Source: Beijerinckiaceae bacterium (GTDB lineage Bacteria > Pseudomonadota > Alphaproteobacteria > Rhizobiales > Beijerinckiaceae). Taken from it: DNA of 5,141 bases. The notes under the pieces were generated by a model. The model saw only the letters and a list, made by a program, of their open reading frames with translations. It was not told where the DNA came from and did not search any database. A program made the position numbers and the translations under genes. The first letter of the stretch is position 1. Each line of letters opens with the position of its first letter. This document shows, one piece after another, positions 1 through 5,141 of this stretch. Location of the stretch: positions 1-5,141 of the forward strand of contig CANHAW010000177.1 in NCBI GenBank assembly GCA_947458675.1, written 5' to 3'.

Positions 1-12
1 GAGTTTGGGTGA

Positions 13-843
13 CTACTGCGCGGGCCCCAACCACGTGTTGCCCACCAGCGGCACGGCGCGTTCCATCACATCGTCCGGAACGTCTATATCGTGGATCAGC
101 GTCTGCGCTTTTTTGATGCGGCGACGGATTTTTTCTTCTTCCTTCTGCCATTTCGCGATGAAAGCGGCGCGGTCGCGCTCGAAAGCATCGCGACGGCGCA
201 CGACTTCGATACGGCTTTCGAGATCGCGCGGTGTTTTGACTTCGAGGCAAAGACCGAAACGGTCGAGCAATTGCGGCCGCAATTCGCCTTCTTCAGGATT
301 GCCTGAGCCCACGAGCACGAAACGCGCCGGATGGCGCAGGCTGAACCCTTCGCGCTCGACAACATTCTCGCCCGAGGCCGTGACATCGAGCAACAGATCG
401 ACGAGATGATCCTCGAGCAGGTTCACTTCGTCGATATAGAGAAAGCCGCCATGGGCGCGTGCCAGCAGGCCCGGTTCGAATTTCTTTTCGCCCCCGGCCA
501 AAGCGCGTTCAATGTCGAGCGCACCGGTAATCCGGTCTTCTGTCGCGCCCAGCGGTAGATCGACAACGGGCATGGGTTCAAGCTGCAGCTTGGGTGTGGC
601 ATTGGGTCCGCAGGACTCGCATAATCCAGCGCTGCGCTCAGGCGTACATTGATAGGCGCAACCGGCAATCACGTGTCGCTTGGGGAGCAAAGCTGCAAGC
701 GCGCGAACGGCGGTCGATTTGCCGGTGCCGCGGTCGCCGAAGACGAGCACGCCCCCAACGCCTTGATCGACAGCGGCGATCAGCAGGGCGGTTTTCATGT
801 CTTCTTGGCCAACGATTGCGGCAAAGGGGTAGACGAGGCGCAT
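13..843 (-). CDS. bchI: Magnesium chelatase AAA+ ATPase subunit BchI, C-terminus missing or disrupted
   Basis: BchI is the AAA+ motor that, with BchD and BchH, uses ATP to insert Mg2+ into protoporphyrin IX, the first committed step of bacteriochlorophyll synthesis in the cytoplasm. The 276-residue product shows Walker A GDRGTGKST (36-44), the chelatase segment GATEDRITGALDIERAL (99-115), Walker B FLYIDEVNLL (134-143) and the sensor/arginine-finger region from VGSGNPEEGEL to LLDRFGL (178-198). The ATG at 843 has GGAAG 8 nt upstream on the minus strand and gives the expected N-terminus (YPFAAIVGQEDMK). Family members are about 335-350 residues. Here the match stops near residue 264, and the last 12 residues (PLVGNTWLGPAQ, then TAG) do not resemble the expected lid-domain start (LCxxLGxDGxRGELTL-like). 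The lid domain is therefore absent in this reading, through a real truncation, a frameshift or sequence error at the window edge. It is divergent from tspO; bchD would be expected beyond the edge. The family call is very secure, the end is not. Confidence 0.93.
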   Translation of the reverse strand: MRLVYPFAAIVGQEDMKTALLIAAVDQGVGGVLVFGDRGTGKSTAVRALAALLPKRHVIAGCAYQCTPERSAGLCESCGPNATPKLQLEPMPVVDLPLGATEDRITGALDIERALAGGEKKFEPGLLARAHGGFLYIDEVNLLEDHLVDLLLDVTASGENVVEREGFSLRHPARFVLVGSGNPEEGELRPQLLDRFGLCLEVKTPRDLESRIEVVRRRDAFERDRAAFIAKWQKEEEKIRRRIKKAQTLIHDIDVPDDVMERAVPLVGNTWLGPAQ

Positions 844-862
844 TGGGACGGCTTCCAGTCAA

Positions 863-884
863 TTTGACATATTCATGTGTCAAA
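863..884. promoter_or_regulatory. Inverted repeat in the bchI/tspO divergent promoter region
   Basis: A perfect 7-bp inverted repeat, TTTGACA (863-869) and TGTCAAA (878-884) with an 8-nt spacer, lies in the 95-bp gap between divergent bchI and tspO. Two further flanking pairs (860/887, 861/886) match after one mismatch. The left arm contains TTGACA (864-869), a consensus -35 box; with TCTGAT (888-893) 18 nt downstream it makes a plausible sigma-70 promoter for tspO. The right arm gives TTGACA toward bchI, but I see no good -10 for it. The position suggests an operator for a dimeric regulator that could affect both genes. It is not the PpsR/CrtJ pattern (TGT-N12-ACA) nor an FNR/FixK box (TTG-N8-CAA); the regulator is unknown. 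Confidence 0.5.
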
Positions 885-938
885 CTGTCTGATCATTGCT
901 GGAAGATCAACGGCTTTGGTGAAGCCGGAAGGGATCGG

Positions 939-1427
939 ATGAGTTTTTCGGATGTTTTTCCTCTGCTGGTCTTCCTCGGCCTGAATATGGCGGCTGCGTC
1001 CAGCGGCGCCTTTTTCATGCCGGGTCAATGGTATGAAGATCTCAAAAAGCCGCGCTGGCGACCGCCGAACTGGTTGTTTGCGCCCGCATGGACGGTTCTC
1101 TTCCTCATGATCGCAGTCGCCGGCTGGCGGATTTTCGAGGCTCGCGGCCTCGCGGCTTGGCCGGAACTGGCCTTGTATCTGGGGAGCCTTGGGCTGAACG
1201 GGGCCTGGTCCTGGCTGTTTTTCGGCAGGCGCCGGCCAGATCAGGCCTTTTTCGAACTTGTGGCCCTGTGGTTGTCCATTGCCGCCATGATCGTGGTTTT
1301 CCTGCCTATCGACCGGACGGCGGGCCTGTTGCTGGTTCCCTATCTCTGCTGGGTCACTTTTGCAGGGGCGCTCAACTTTGCGATCTGGCGGCTCAATCGT
1401 GAGGATATTTTGGGCAAGACCCCATGA
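939..1427 (+). CDS. tspO: TspO/MBR family tryptophan-rich sensory membrane protein
   Basis: TspO is a five-helix membrane protein that binds porphyrins; in Rhodobacter it sits in the outer membrane and negatively modulates photosynthesis gene expression. The 162-residue product has the usual family length and eleven tryptophans. Hallmarks are WYEDLKKPRWRPPNW followed by LFAPAW (31-51), NGAWSWLFFG (87-96) and PYLCWVTFAGALNFAIWRLN (134-153). Five hydrophobic segments are visible, near 5-27, 46-64, 77-95, 105-123 and 127-150. The ATG at 939 was chosen because GGAAGGGA (927-934) lies just upstream and the family N-terminus begins here; longer in-frame extensions run back across bchI and are not credible. 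It diverges from bchI across a shared regulatory gap, which supports a link with tetrapyrrole or photosynthesis control. A small lipoprotein gene follows after 13 bp, probably in the same transcript. Confidence 0.93.
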   Translation: MSFSDVFPLLVFLGLNMAAASSGAFFMPGQWYEDLKKPRWRPPNWLFAPAWTVLFLMIAVAGWRIFEARGLAAWPELALYLGSLGLNGAWSWLFFGRRRPDQAFFELVALWLSIAAMIVVFLPIDRTAGLLLVPYLCWVTFAGALNFAIWRLNREDILGKTP

Positions 1428-1440
1428 TCGAGGGAATTTC

Positions 1441-1629
1441 ATGGTTCGTTTTGGTATTTTGATTTTCGCTCTCGCGCTTGGCGGTTGCCAGATGGCGCCA
1501 GTCTCCTCAAGGCCGGAGCCGTCCGCGCCCGAGCCTGCGGCGGGGCAAGAAAGCGGGCAGGCGGAGGCGCCTGGCGAGGTTAATCCCGATCTGGATTGCG
1601 CACCGCGCGCGGGCCGCATTACCTGCTGA
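1441..1629 (+). CDS. Small predicted lipoprotein, function unknown
   Basis: This is a 62-residue product that I do not recognise. It begins with a short signal peptide: R3, hydrophobic FGILIFALAL (4-13), then a lipobox-like LGGC with Cys16 as the predicted lipidated residue. The mature part is low complexity, rich in Pro, Ala, Glu and Gly (17-50), and ends DLDCAPRAGRITC, with Cys53 and the final Cys62 available for a disulfide. A GAGGGA ribosome-binding site (1430-1435) precedes the ATG by about 5 nt, and the gene lies 13 bp after tspO, so cotranscription is likely. The signal peptide, lipobox and ribosome-binding site together make a real gene likely despite its size. It would be a membrane-anchored periplasmic peptide; any link to TspO is only positional. 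Confidence 0.68.
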   Translation: MVRFGILIFALALGGCQMAPVSSRPEPSAPEPAAGQESGQAEAPGEVNPDLDCAPRAGRITC

Positions 1630-1637
1630 TTTAGCAG
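1623..1637 (+). other. Small hairpin at the end of the lipoprotein gene
   Basis: CTGCT (1623-1627) and AGCAG (1633-1637) form a 5-bp stem with a 5-nt loop. The stem overlaps the TGA stop and is followed by AATTT. It could be a weak terminator of the tspO transcript, but the stem is short and there is no real T tract, so this is tentative. Confidence 0.2.
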
Positions 1638-1686
1638 AATTTAACCTTTCTCCGGAACGCGGGATTAAAACTTGCCGCGCATCATG

Positions 1687-1732
1687 GGTGCACGACGGTG
1701 CAATGTCCGGCATGGTCCGGGTGAGCGGCATG
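1687..1732 (+). repeat. 10-bp-phased short direct repeats upstream of flagellin
   Basis: Two hexamers are each repeated at exactly 10-bp spacing: GGTGCA at 1687-1692 and 1697-1702, then GTCCGG at 1705-1710 and 1715-1720. CGGCATG also occurs at 1708-1714 and 1726-1732. Phasing on one helical turn is typical of tandem activator sites, but the repeats are short and lie in a GC-rich spacer, so chance is possible. No clear sigma-54 (GG-N10-GC) or sigma-28 promoter is visible nearby. Confidence 0.35.
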
Positions 1733-1735
1733 AGG

Positions 1736-1793
1736 CCAGTCCGTCGTACTGGTGAGAGCCCAGTATGTCCCTCTGTTTCCTGAATGGGACATA
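1736..1793 (+). promoter_or_regulatory. Structured flagellin 5' leader with alternative hairpins and sequestered ribosome-binding site
   Basis: Three stems are visible. Hairpin A pairs CCAGT (1736-1740) with ACTGG (1748-1752), loop 7 nt. Hairpin B pairs TACTGG (1747-1752) with CCAGTA (1760-1765), loop also 7 nt; A and B share ACTGG and exclude each other. Hairpin C pairs TATGTCCC (1764-1771) perfectly with GGGACATA (1786-1793), loop 14 nt, and shares two bases with B. The only Shine-Dalgarno-like bases before the flagellin ATG (1798), GGGA at 1786-1789, lie inside the 3' arm of C, so C should limit ribosome access. Alphaproteobacterial flagellin mRNAs are known to be controlled through the 5' leader by FlbT (Caulobacter fljK); this leader could be such a target. 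The pairing is directly seen; the regulatory role is inferred. Confidence 0.5.
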
Positions 1794-1797
1794 GCTC

Positions 1798-2721
1798 ATG
1801 ACAAGCTTACTCACGAATGCTTCGGCCATTACGGCGCTTCAGAATCTGAATGCGACCAACCGGGCGATGCAGACGACGCAGGACCGTATTTCAACGGGCA
1901 TGCGTGTCTCCACCGCTGCGGATAATGCGGCCTATTGGTCCATCGCAACCACGATGCGATCCGATAATGCCGCCCTGTCCACCGTCAAGGATGCGCTCGG
2001 TATGGGCGCGGCCACGGTGGATGTCGCCTCGGCGGCGTTGAAAACGACGTCCGATCTGGTCACGCAGATCAAGTCGAAACTCGTTGCCGCCCGCCAGCCC
2101 GGCATCGACCGGGCCAAGGTGCAGGCGGAAATCTCCCAGCTCCAGGACCAGATCCAGAGCGTGGCGGATTCCTCGACCTTCTCGGGCCAAAACTGGCTTG
2201 CGGTGGATTCGTCCGCGACGGGCTATAATGGCACCAAAGCCATTGTCGGATCTTTCACGCGTTCCGGCACGAGCGTCGCCATCGGCACGATCGATGTGGA
2301 TGTGTCGAAGGTTGCCCTTTTCGACAAAGGTGCGTCGGGCGAGGGCATTATCGACAAGGCACGCACGTCCGGATCGACCAGCAATGTCAAGGTCAGCGAT
2401 CTCGACATTTCATCGCTTACGGATTCAAGCGCGGACCAGACGACCTTGACCAATTACATCAACATTGTCGATGCGGCGATGACCGACATCACCACTGCGG
2501 CCAGCGATCTTGGCGCCGTGAAAACCCGGATCGGAATGCAATCCGAATTCGTCTCCAACCTGATGGATGCCGTCACAAAAGGTGTCGGCCAATTGGTCGA
2601 TGCCGACATGAATGCCGAGTCGACGCGTCTGCAGGCGCTGCAGGTCCAGCAACAGCTCGGCGTGCAATCGCTCAGCATTGCCAACCAGTCGAGTCAGCAG
2701 ATCCTGTCGCTGTTCCGCTAG
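1798..2721 (+). CDS. Flagellin, alphaproteobacterial short type
   Basis: This is the filament subunit of the flagellum, exported through the flagellar type III system and polymerised outside the cell. The 307-residue product has the conserved N-terminal coiled-coil domain (1 to about 140, with QDRISTGMRVSTAADNAAYW at 28-47 and FSGQNWL at 128-134). A short variable centre (about 141-215) is followed by the C-terminal domain (from about 216, with ALQVQQQLGVQSLSIANQSS at 280-299 and ending LSLFR). There is no cysteine and no cleavable signal, as expected for the family. The length fits Rhizobiales-type flagellins that lack a large D2/D3 region. The ATG at 1798 gives the canonical start MTSLLTNASAITALQ; its ribosome-binding site is weak and lies within a hairpin. 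It is flanked by its own leader and a strong terminator, so it is probably monocistronic. No other flagellar gene is visible, so the fla/fli paralogue letter cannot be assigned. Confidence 0.95.
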   Translation: MTSLLTNASAITALQNLNATNRAMQTTQDRISTGMRVSTAADNAAYWSIATTMRSDNAALSTVKDALGMGAATVDVASAALKTTSDLVTQIKSKLVAARQPGIDRAKVQAEISQLQDQIQSVADSSTFSGQNWLAVDSSATGYNGTKAIVGSFTRSGTSVAIGTIDVDVSKVALFDKGASGEGIIDKARTSGSTSNVKVSDLDISSLTDSSADQTTLTNYINIVDAAMTDITTAASDLGAVKTRIGMQSEFVSNLMDAVTKGVGQLVDADMNAESTRLQALQVQQQLGVQSLSIANQSSQQILSLFR

Positions 2722-2738
2722 ACGACGTCTTCGCCAAA

Positions 2739-2766
2739 CCAGCCCGCGGCCATTGCTGCGGGCTGG
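2739..2766 (+). terminator. Hairpin terminator after flagellin
   Basis: CCAGCCCGCGGC (2739-2750) pairs with GCTGCGGGCTGG (2755-2766) over 12 bp with one G-U wobble and a CATT tetraloop, starting 17 nt after the flagellin stop. The following ATTCTT is only moderately T-rich. This is a strong GC-rich stem in the right place for intrinsic termination, or for 3'-end protection of an abundant mRNA. Confidence 0.75.
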
Positions 2767-2867
2767 ATTCTTGCGACATCCTTCAATCGCGTTCCAGCGC
2801 GAGAATCCGCCCCGTGAAAGGTTCCAGACGCTTGATCCGCAGCGCGAAGAAGCGCAGAAGGGCAGGC

Positions 2868-3440
2868 ATGGAAGACACCGCCAAAACCCCGGACACAAAT
2901 GCCGGCCGCACGGTTGGCAAGCTCGAACTTTTTATGGGCTTTGCCGAAATGGCGCTGGGCGGCTTTGGCGGCGTGGCGACCATGGCGCGCCATGTCATTG
3001 TCGATCGCCGGCGCTGGATGTCCGAGCGCGAATATGCCGAGGTGATCGGCATGGGGCAGATCCTGCCGGGCGGCAATATTCTGAATATGTCCGTCATGGT
3101 CGGTGACCGTTTTCAGGGGCCGCTGGGCGCCGTGATCGCCCTTTCCGGCCTGATGATCATTCCGATCCTGATCCTGATCGGCCTGACCATGGTCTATGAG
3201 CTTTTCGCCGCCAATGCCGATGTGCAGGCGGCGACCATTGGGGCAGGGGCGGCTGCGGCGGGTCTGGTCATCGGCATGGGAATCAAAATGGGTCGCAATC
3301 TGCGGCTGGAGCCCATGCATCTGGGTTTTGCGGTTGCGACTTTCCTCGCCATGGGCGTGCTGCGTCTGCCCTTCGTCGGGACCATTCTTGTGCTCGCGCC
3401 CATCTGTTTTGCTGCGACCTGGTGGAGGCGGCGCAAATGA
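2868..3440 (+). CDS. Chromate transporter (CHR family), N-terminal-type half
   Basis: This is a membrane protein of the CHR family (ChrA type), whose characterised members export chromate by antiport; the half-size members work as pairs. The 190-residue product carries the family signature GGFGGVATMARHVIVDRRRW (31-50), GQILPGGN (63-70) and GPLGAVIALSGLMIIP (84-99). Hydrophobic segments lie at about 85-112, 120-138, 151-167 and 168-185. The ATG at 2868 is preferred over an in-frame GTG at 2814 because AGAAGGG (2856-2862) lies 5 nt before it and the extension is an unlike basic stretch. Its stop overlaps the next gene's start as ATGA, so the two halves are translationally coupled. Substrate is not provable from sequence: chromate is the family assignment, and sulfate-like anions are possible. 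Confidence 0.88.
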   Translation: MEDTAKTPDTNAGRTVGKLELFMGFAEMALGGFGGVATMARHVIVDRRRWMSEREYAEVIGMGQILPGGNILNMSVMVGDRFQGPLGAVIALSGLMIIPILILIGLTMVYELFAANADVQAATIGAGAAAAGLVIGMGIKMGRNLRLEPMHLGFAVATFLAMGVLRLPFVGTILVLAPICFAATWWRRRK

Positions 3441-3976
3441 CCGAATCGCCTCTGATCAAACTGGCCGTGACTTTCGGCGCCCTCTCGCTGGTCTCGGTGG
3501 GGGGCGCCCCGGCCATGATGCCGGAAATCCACCGCCTGTCGGTCGAGGTGCATCCTTGGCTAACCAATGCGGAATTCGCCCGCGATTTTGCCTTGTCCCA
3601 GACGGCGCCGGGGCCGAATTTCATGATGATCTCGCTCGTCGGCTGGCGTGTGGCGGGGCTTGAGGGGCTTTTGGCTGCGACGCTTGCCGCCGTTATTCCC
3701 TCCAGCATCATCGCTTTACTGGTTGGACGGCTCTATGTCCGGCTGGCCCGGCAGGACTGGTTCCCGGTGCTTCAACTGGCTTTGCCGCCCATTGTTCTGG
3801 GCCTGATCGTGGCGAGCGGCGTGGTAACGGCGCAGGCAGCCGTCTCAGGGGCTTTGGGCGTTGGAATTGTCATTGCCTCGGCCTCCTTCATCGCCCTCAC
3901 AAAGTATAATCCGCTCTATGCTATCGCCGGCGGGACGCTGATCGGACTGGTCGCGGGCCGGCTCGGCTTCCTCTAG
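3437..3976 (+). CDS. Chromate transporter (CHR family), C-terminal-type half
   Basis: This is the partner of the preceding CHR half-protein. The 179-residue product starts MTESPLIKLAVTFGALSLVS and has the duplicated family motifs VGGAPAMMPEIHR (21-33) and ALSQTAPGPNFMMISLVGW (52-70), then GLEGLLAATLAAVIPSS (74-90), followed by hydrophobic helices near 84-100, 110-130, 135-153 and 161-177. The ATG at 3437 was chosen for its 4-bp overlap with the upstream stop and a clear GGAGG (3424-3428) 8 nt before it; an in-frame GTG at 3422 lies on the wrong side of that site. The half-size length of both products, about half of a roughly 400-residue ChrA, identifies a two-gene short-chain CHR pair probably acting as a heterodimer. 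There is no sensor or reductase gene beside it, so chromate inducibility cannot be inferred. Confidence 0.88.
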   Translation: MTESPLIKLAVTFGALSLVSVGGAPAMMPEIHRLSVEVHPWLTNAEFARDFALSQTAPGPNFMMISLVGWRVAGLEGLLAATLAAVIPSSIIALLVGRLYVRLARQDWFPVLQLALPPIVLGLIVASGVVTAQAAVSGALGVGIVIASASFIALTKYNPLYAIAGGTLIGLVAGRLGFL

Positions 3977-4169
3977 GGCAGGCCTTGCGGGCCATGTGAT
4001 CCGACACATTCTTGCCACGTAAGACGTGCAGGGAACCCCTCTGACACCTTGCGCCCTTCGCTGCGCTGCGATACTCCTCCGCCCGTCTCGCAGGCCTTTG
4101 CCATCCGGATTCCGGATCGGGGAAGAGCTCTGCCGACAGCCTGGATTTCTGCAGCACTCGGGTCAGCGC
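3977..4169 (+). other. Spacer between the chrA pair and nuoA, with small palindromes
   Basis: No credible gene is seen in these 193 bp. Visible structure: GGCC-N5-GGCC just after the stop (3981-3993); CACGT-AAG-ACGTG (4016-4028, extendable to TGC/GCA with one bulged C, 4013-4030); and ATCCGG-ATT-CCGGAT (4103-4117), two abutting TCCGGAT copies. A weak promoter candidate for nuo is the extended -10 TGCGATACT (4067-4075) with CTTGCG (4048-4053) 16 nt upstream. None of the hairpins has a following T run, so no intrinsic terminator for the chr pair is clear. The nuo promoter should lie here, because the preceding genes are functionally unrelated. Confidence 0.4.
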
Positions 4170-4535
4170 ATGTCGAGCCTTCTGTCAGACTACCTGCCGC
4201 TTGTGATCTTCATCGCCGTAGCCGGCGGTATTTCCGCAGCTTTGCTGGTGGCTCCTTTCGTTGTCGCCTATTCCAAGCCAGATCCCGAGAAATTGTCGGC
4301 CTATGAATGCGGCTTCAACGCATTCGACGATGCCCGCATGAAATTCGACGTGCGGTTCTATCTGGTGTCGCTGCTCTTCATCATTTTCGACCTTGAAGTG
4401 GCCTTCCTCTTTCCCTGGGCCGTGGCCTTCAACGATATCGGCCTGTTCGGCTTTTGGTCGATGATGGTCTTCCTCGGCGTGCTGACGATCGGCTTCATCT
4501 ATGAGTGGAAGAAGGGAGCCCTGGAGTGGGATTGA
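4170..4535 (+). CDS. nuoA: NADH-quinone oxidoreductase subunit A
   Basis: NuoA is a three-helix membrane subunit of respiratory complex I, located near the quinone site at the joint between the peripheral and membrane arms. The 121-residue product shows helix 1 (about 10-33), the conserved loop [20 protein letters not shown] (45-64, including the loop cysteine Cys47), helix 2 with [14 protein letters not shown] (70-83; Asp74 and Glu76 are the conserved acids) and helix 3 (about 92-111), ending EWKKGALEW. Length is typical. The ATG at 4170 gives the expected N-terminus [10 protein letters not shown]; upstream in-frame residues look non-coding. No strong Shine-Dalgarno is visible (only GGGT around 4160-4163), unlike the two genes that follow. 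It is the first gene of the nuo operon, and its TGA overlaps the nuoB ATG by one base. Confidence 0.96.
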   Translation: MSSLLSDYLPLVIFIAVAGGISAALLVAPFVVAYSKPDPEKLSAYECGFNAFDDARMKFDVRFYLVSLLFIIFDLEVAFLFPWAVAFNDIGLFGFWSMMVFLGVLTIGFIYEWKKGALEWD

Positions 4536-5110
4536 TGGATAACGCCCCGCAGACTCTCGTCGCTCAGGCCCCGCGCGGGATTCTCGATCCCGCCACCGGC
4601 AAGCCGGTCGGCGCGACAGATCCTTTTTTCGTCAATGTCTCGGACCAGCTCGCCGATCGCGGTTTCCTTCTGACCTCGGTCGATGATCTCATTGCCTGGT
4701 CGCGCACCGGCTCGCTGATGTGGATGACCTTCGGCCTGGCGTGCTGCGCGGTCGAGATGATGCAAATGTCGATGCCGCGCTATGATGCCGAGCGTTTCGG
4801 CTTTGCCCCGCGCGCCTCGCCACGCCAGTCGGACGTCATGATCGTCGCCGGCACGCTGACCAATAAAATGGCGCCCGCGCTTCGCAAGGTCTACGACCAG
4901 ATGCCGGAGCCGCGCTACGTCATCTCCATGGGCTCCTGCGCCAATGGCGGCGGCTATTATCATTATTCCTATTCGGTGGTGCGCGGCTGCGATCGCATCG
5001 TGCCGGTCGACATTTATGTCCCCGGCTGCCCGCCTTCCGCCGAAGCTCTGCTCTATGGCGTGCTTCTTCTGCAGAAGAAGATCCGCCGCACGGCCACGAT
5101 CGAACGCTGA
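4535..5110 (+). CDS. nuoB: NADH-quinone oxidoreductase subunit B (N2 iron-sulfur cluster)
   Basis: NuoB carries cluster N2, the last [4Fe-4S] centre of complex I, which passes electrons to quinone in the peripheral arm. The 191-residue product has all four ligands: tandem Cys70-Cys71 in [11 protein letters not shown], Cys135 in [10 protein letters not shown] and Cys165 in PGCPP. The quinone-pocket stretch [12 protein letters not shown] (79-90) and [20 protein letters not shown] (93-112) are also typical. The ATG at 4535 overlaps the nuoA stop (TGATG) and has GGAG (4523-4526) 8 nt upstream, indicating translational coupling; a GTG at 4505 would only prepend residues unlike the family. The roughly 45-residue polar N-terminal extension before LLTSVDDL is usual in alphaproteobacterial and mitochondrial forms. 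It is complete, and nuoC should follow. Confidence 0.97.
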   Translation: MDNAPQTLVAQAPRGILDPATGKPVGATDPFFVNVSDQLADRGFLLTSVDDLIAWSRTGSLMWMTFGLACCAVEMMQMSMPRYDAERFGFAPRASPRQSDVMIVAGTLTNKMAPALRKVYDQMPEPRYVISMGSCANGGGYYHYSYSVVRGCDRIVPVDIYVPGCPPSAEALLYGVLLLQKKIRRTATIER

Positions 5111-5118
5111 GGATTAAA

Positions 5119-5141
5119 ATGGCTGTTGAGACCGAGGTTCC
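5119..5141 (+). CDS. nuoC: NADH-quinone oxidoreductase subunit C, 5' fragment
   Basis: Only the first codons (MAVETEV, then a partial codon) are inside the window. The ATG at 5119 has TGAGGA (5108-5113) 5 nt upstream, overlapping the nuoB stop, and sits 8 bp after nuoB. The nuoC identity is inferred from the nuoABC order that is standard in alphaproteobacteria; the residues themselves are too few to identify the gene. Confidence 0.65.

Noticed and set aside
863..884. PpsR/CrtJ or FNR/FixK binding site
   Set aside because: The spacing and orientation are wrong: the arms read ACA-N8-TGT rather than TGT-N12-ACA, and TTG to CAA are 14 rather than 8 nt apart.
594..938. Long N-terminal extension of tspO reaching into bchI
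   Set aside because: The added residues are Arg-rich antisense of bchI; the 939 ATG has a good ribosome-binding site and gives the exact family length.
873..1619. 248-residue minus-strand open frame opposite tspO
   Set aside because: It is a shadow frame: Pro/Gln/Arg-rich, with no family motifs, and directly antisense to a clear tspO.
1687..1701. Sigma-54 promoter for flagellin (GG...GC)
   Set aside because: The GG and GC are 11 nt apart instead of the required 10, and the surrounding bases match the consensus poorly.
2783..2869. Minus-strand 28-codon reading frame (MPALLRFFALRIKRLEPFTG...) antisense to the start of the first CHR gene
   Set aside because: It looks peptide-like and amphipathic, but has no ribosome-binding site, is in frame with a longer antisense frame across the CHR gene, and is probably a by-product of GC-rich codon bias.
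4049..4070. Repeated CGCTGCG bases as a REP-like mobile palindrome
   Set aside because: The possible stem is only 4 bp (TCGC/GCGA) and there is just one copy in the window, so no repeat family can be supported.
4026..4169. N-terminal extension of nuoA from an in-frame upstream start
   Set aside because: The extra 48 residues are Arg/Pro/Cys-rich and unlike NuoA, which normally begins at the 4170 ATG and is about 120 residues long.

Overview
The window comes from a GC-rich alphaproteobacterium capable of bacteriochlorophyll synthesis. The evidence is a BchI-type magnesium chelatase ATPase, an alphaproteobacterial short flagellin, a TspO of the kind found near photosynthesis genes, and a nuoA-nuoB-nuoC start typical of the class. 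A phototrophic or formerly phototrophic member of the Hyphomicrobiales (Rhizobiales) fits best; the family cannot be fixed from the sequence alone.

Layout. (1) 13-843, minus strand: bchI, with all ATPase motifs but a C-terminus that leaves the family pattern about 12 residues before a stop at the window edge, so the last ~65-70 residues of a normal BchI are absent. (2) 844-938: divergent control region with a 7-bp-arm inverted repeat overlapping a TTGACA promoter element. (3) 939-1629, plus strand: tspO followed 13 bp later by a 62-residue predicted lipoprotein of unknown role. (4) 1630-1797: flagellin leader, with 10-bp-phased direct repeats, two mutually exclusive hairpins and an 8-bp hairpin covering the ribosome-binding region. 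(5) 1798-2721: a monocistronic-looking flagellin gene closed by a strong hairpin terminator. (6) 2868-3976: a split chromate-transporter (CHR family) pair with a 4-bp ATGA overlap. (7) 3977-4169: a spacer with several small palindromes. (8) 4170 to the end: start of the NADH:quinone oxidoreductase (complex I) operon, nuoA-nuoB-nuoC, tightly coupled and running off the window.

The genes form several unrelated transcription units rather than one system: pigment synthesis and its possible modulator TspO, motility, anion/chromate transport, and respiration. No mobile element, CRISPR array, tRNA or rRNA gene was seen. The most unusual structures are non-coding: the flagellin leader and the bchI/tspO inverted repeat. 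The unusual bchI end may be biological or an assembly-edge error.
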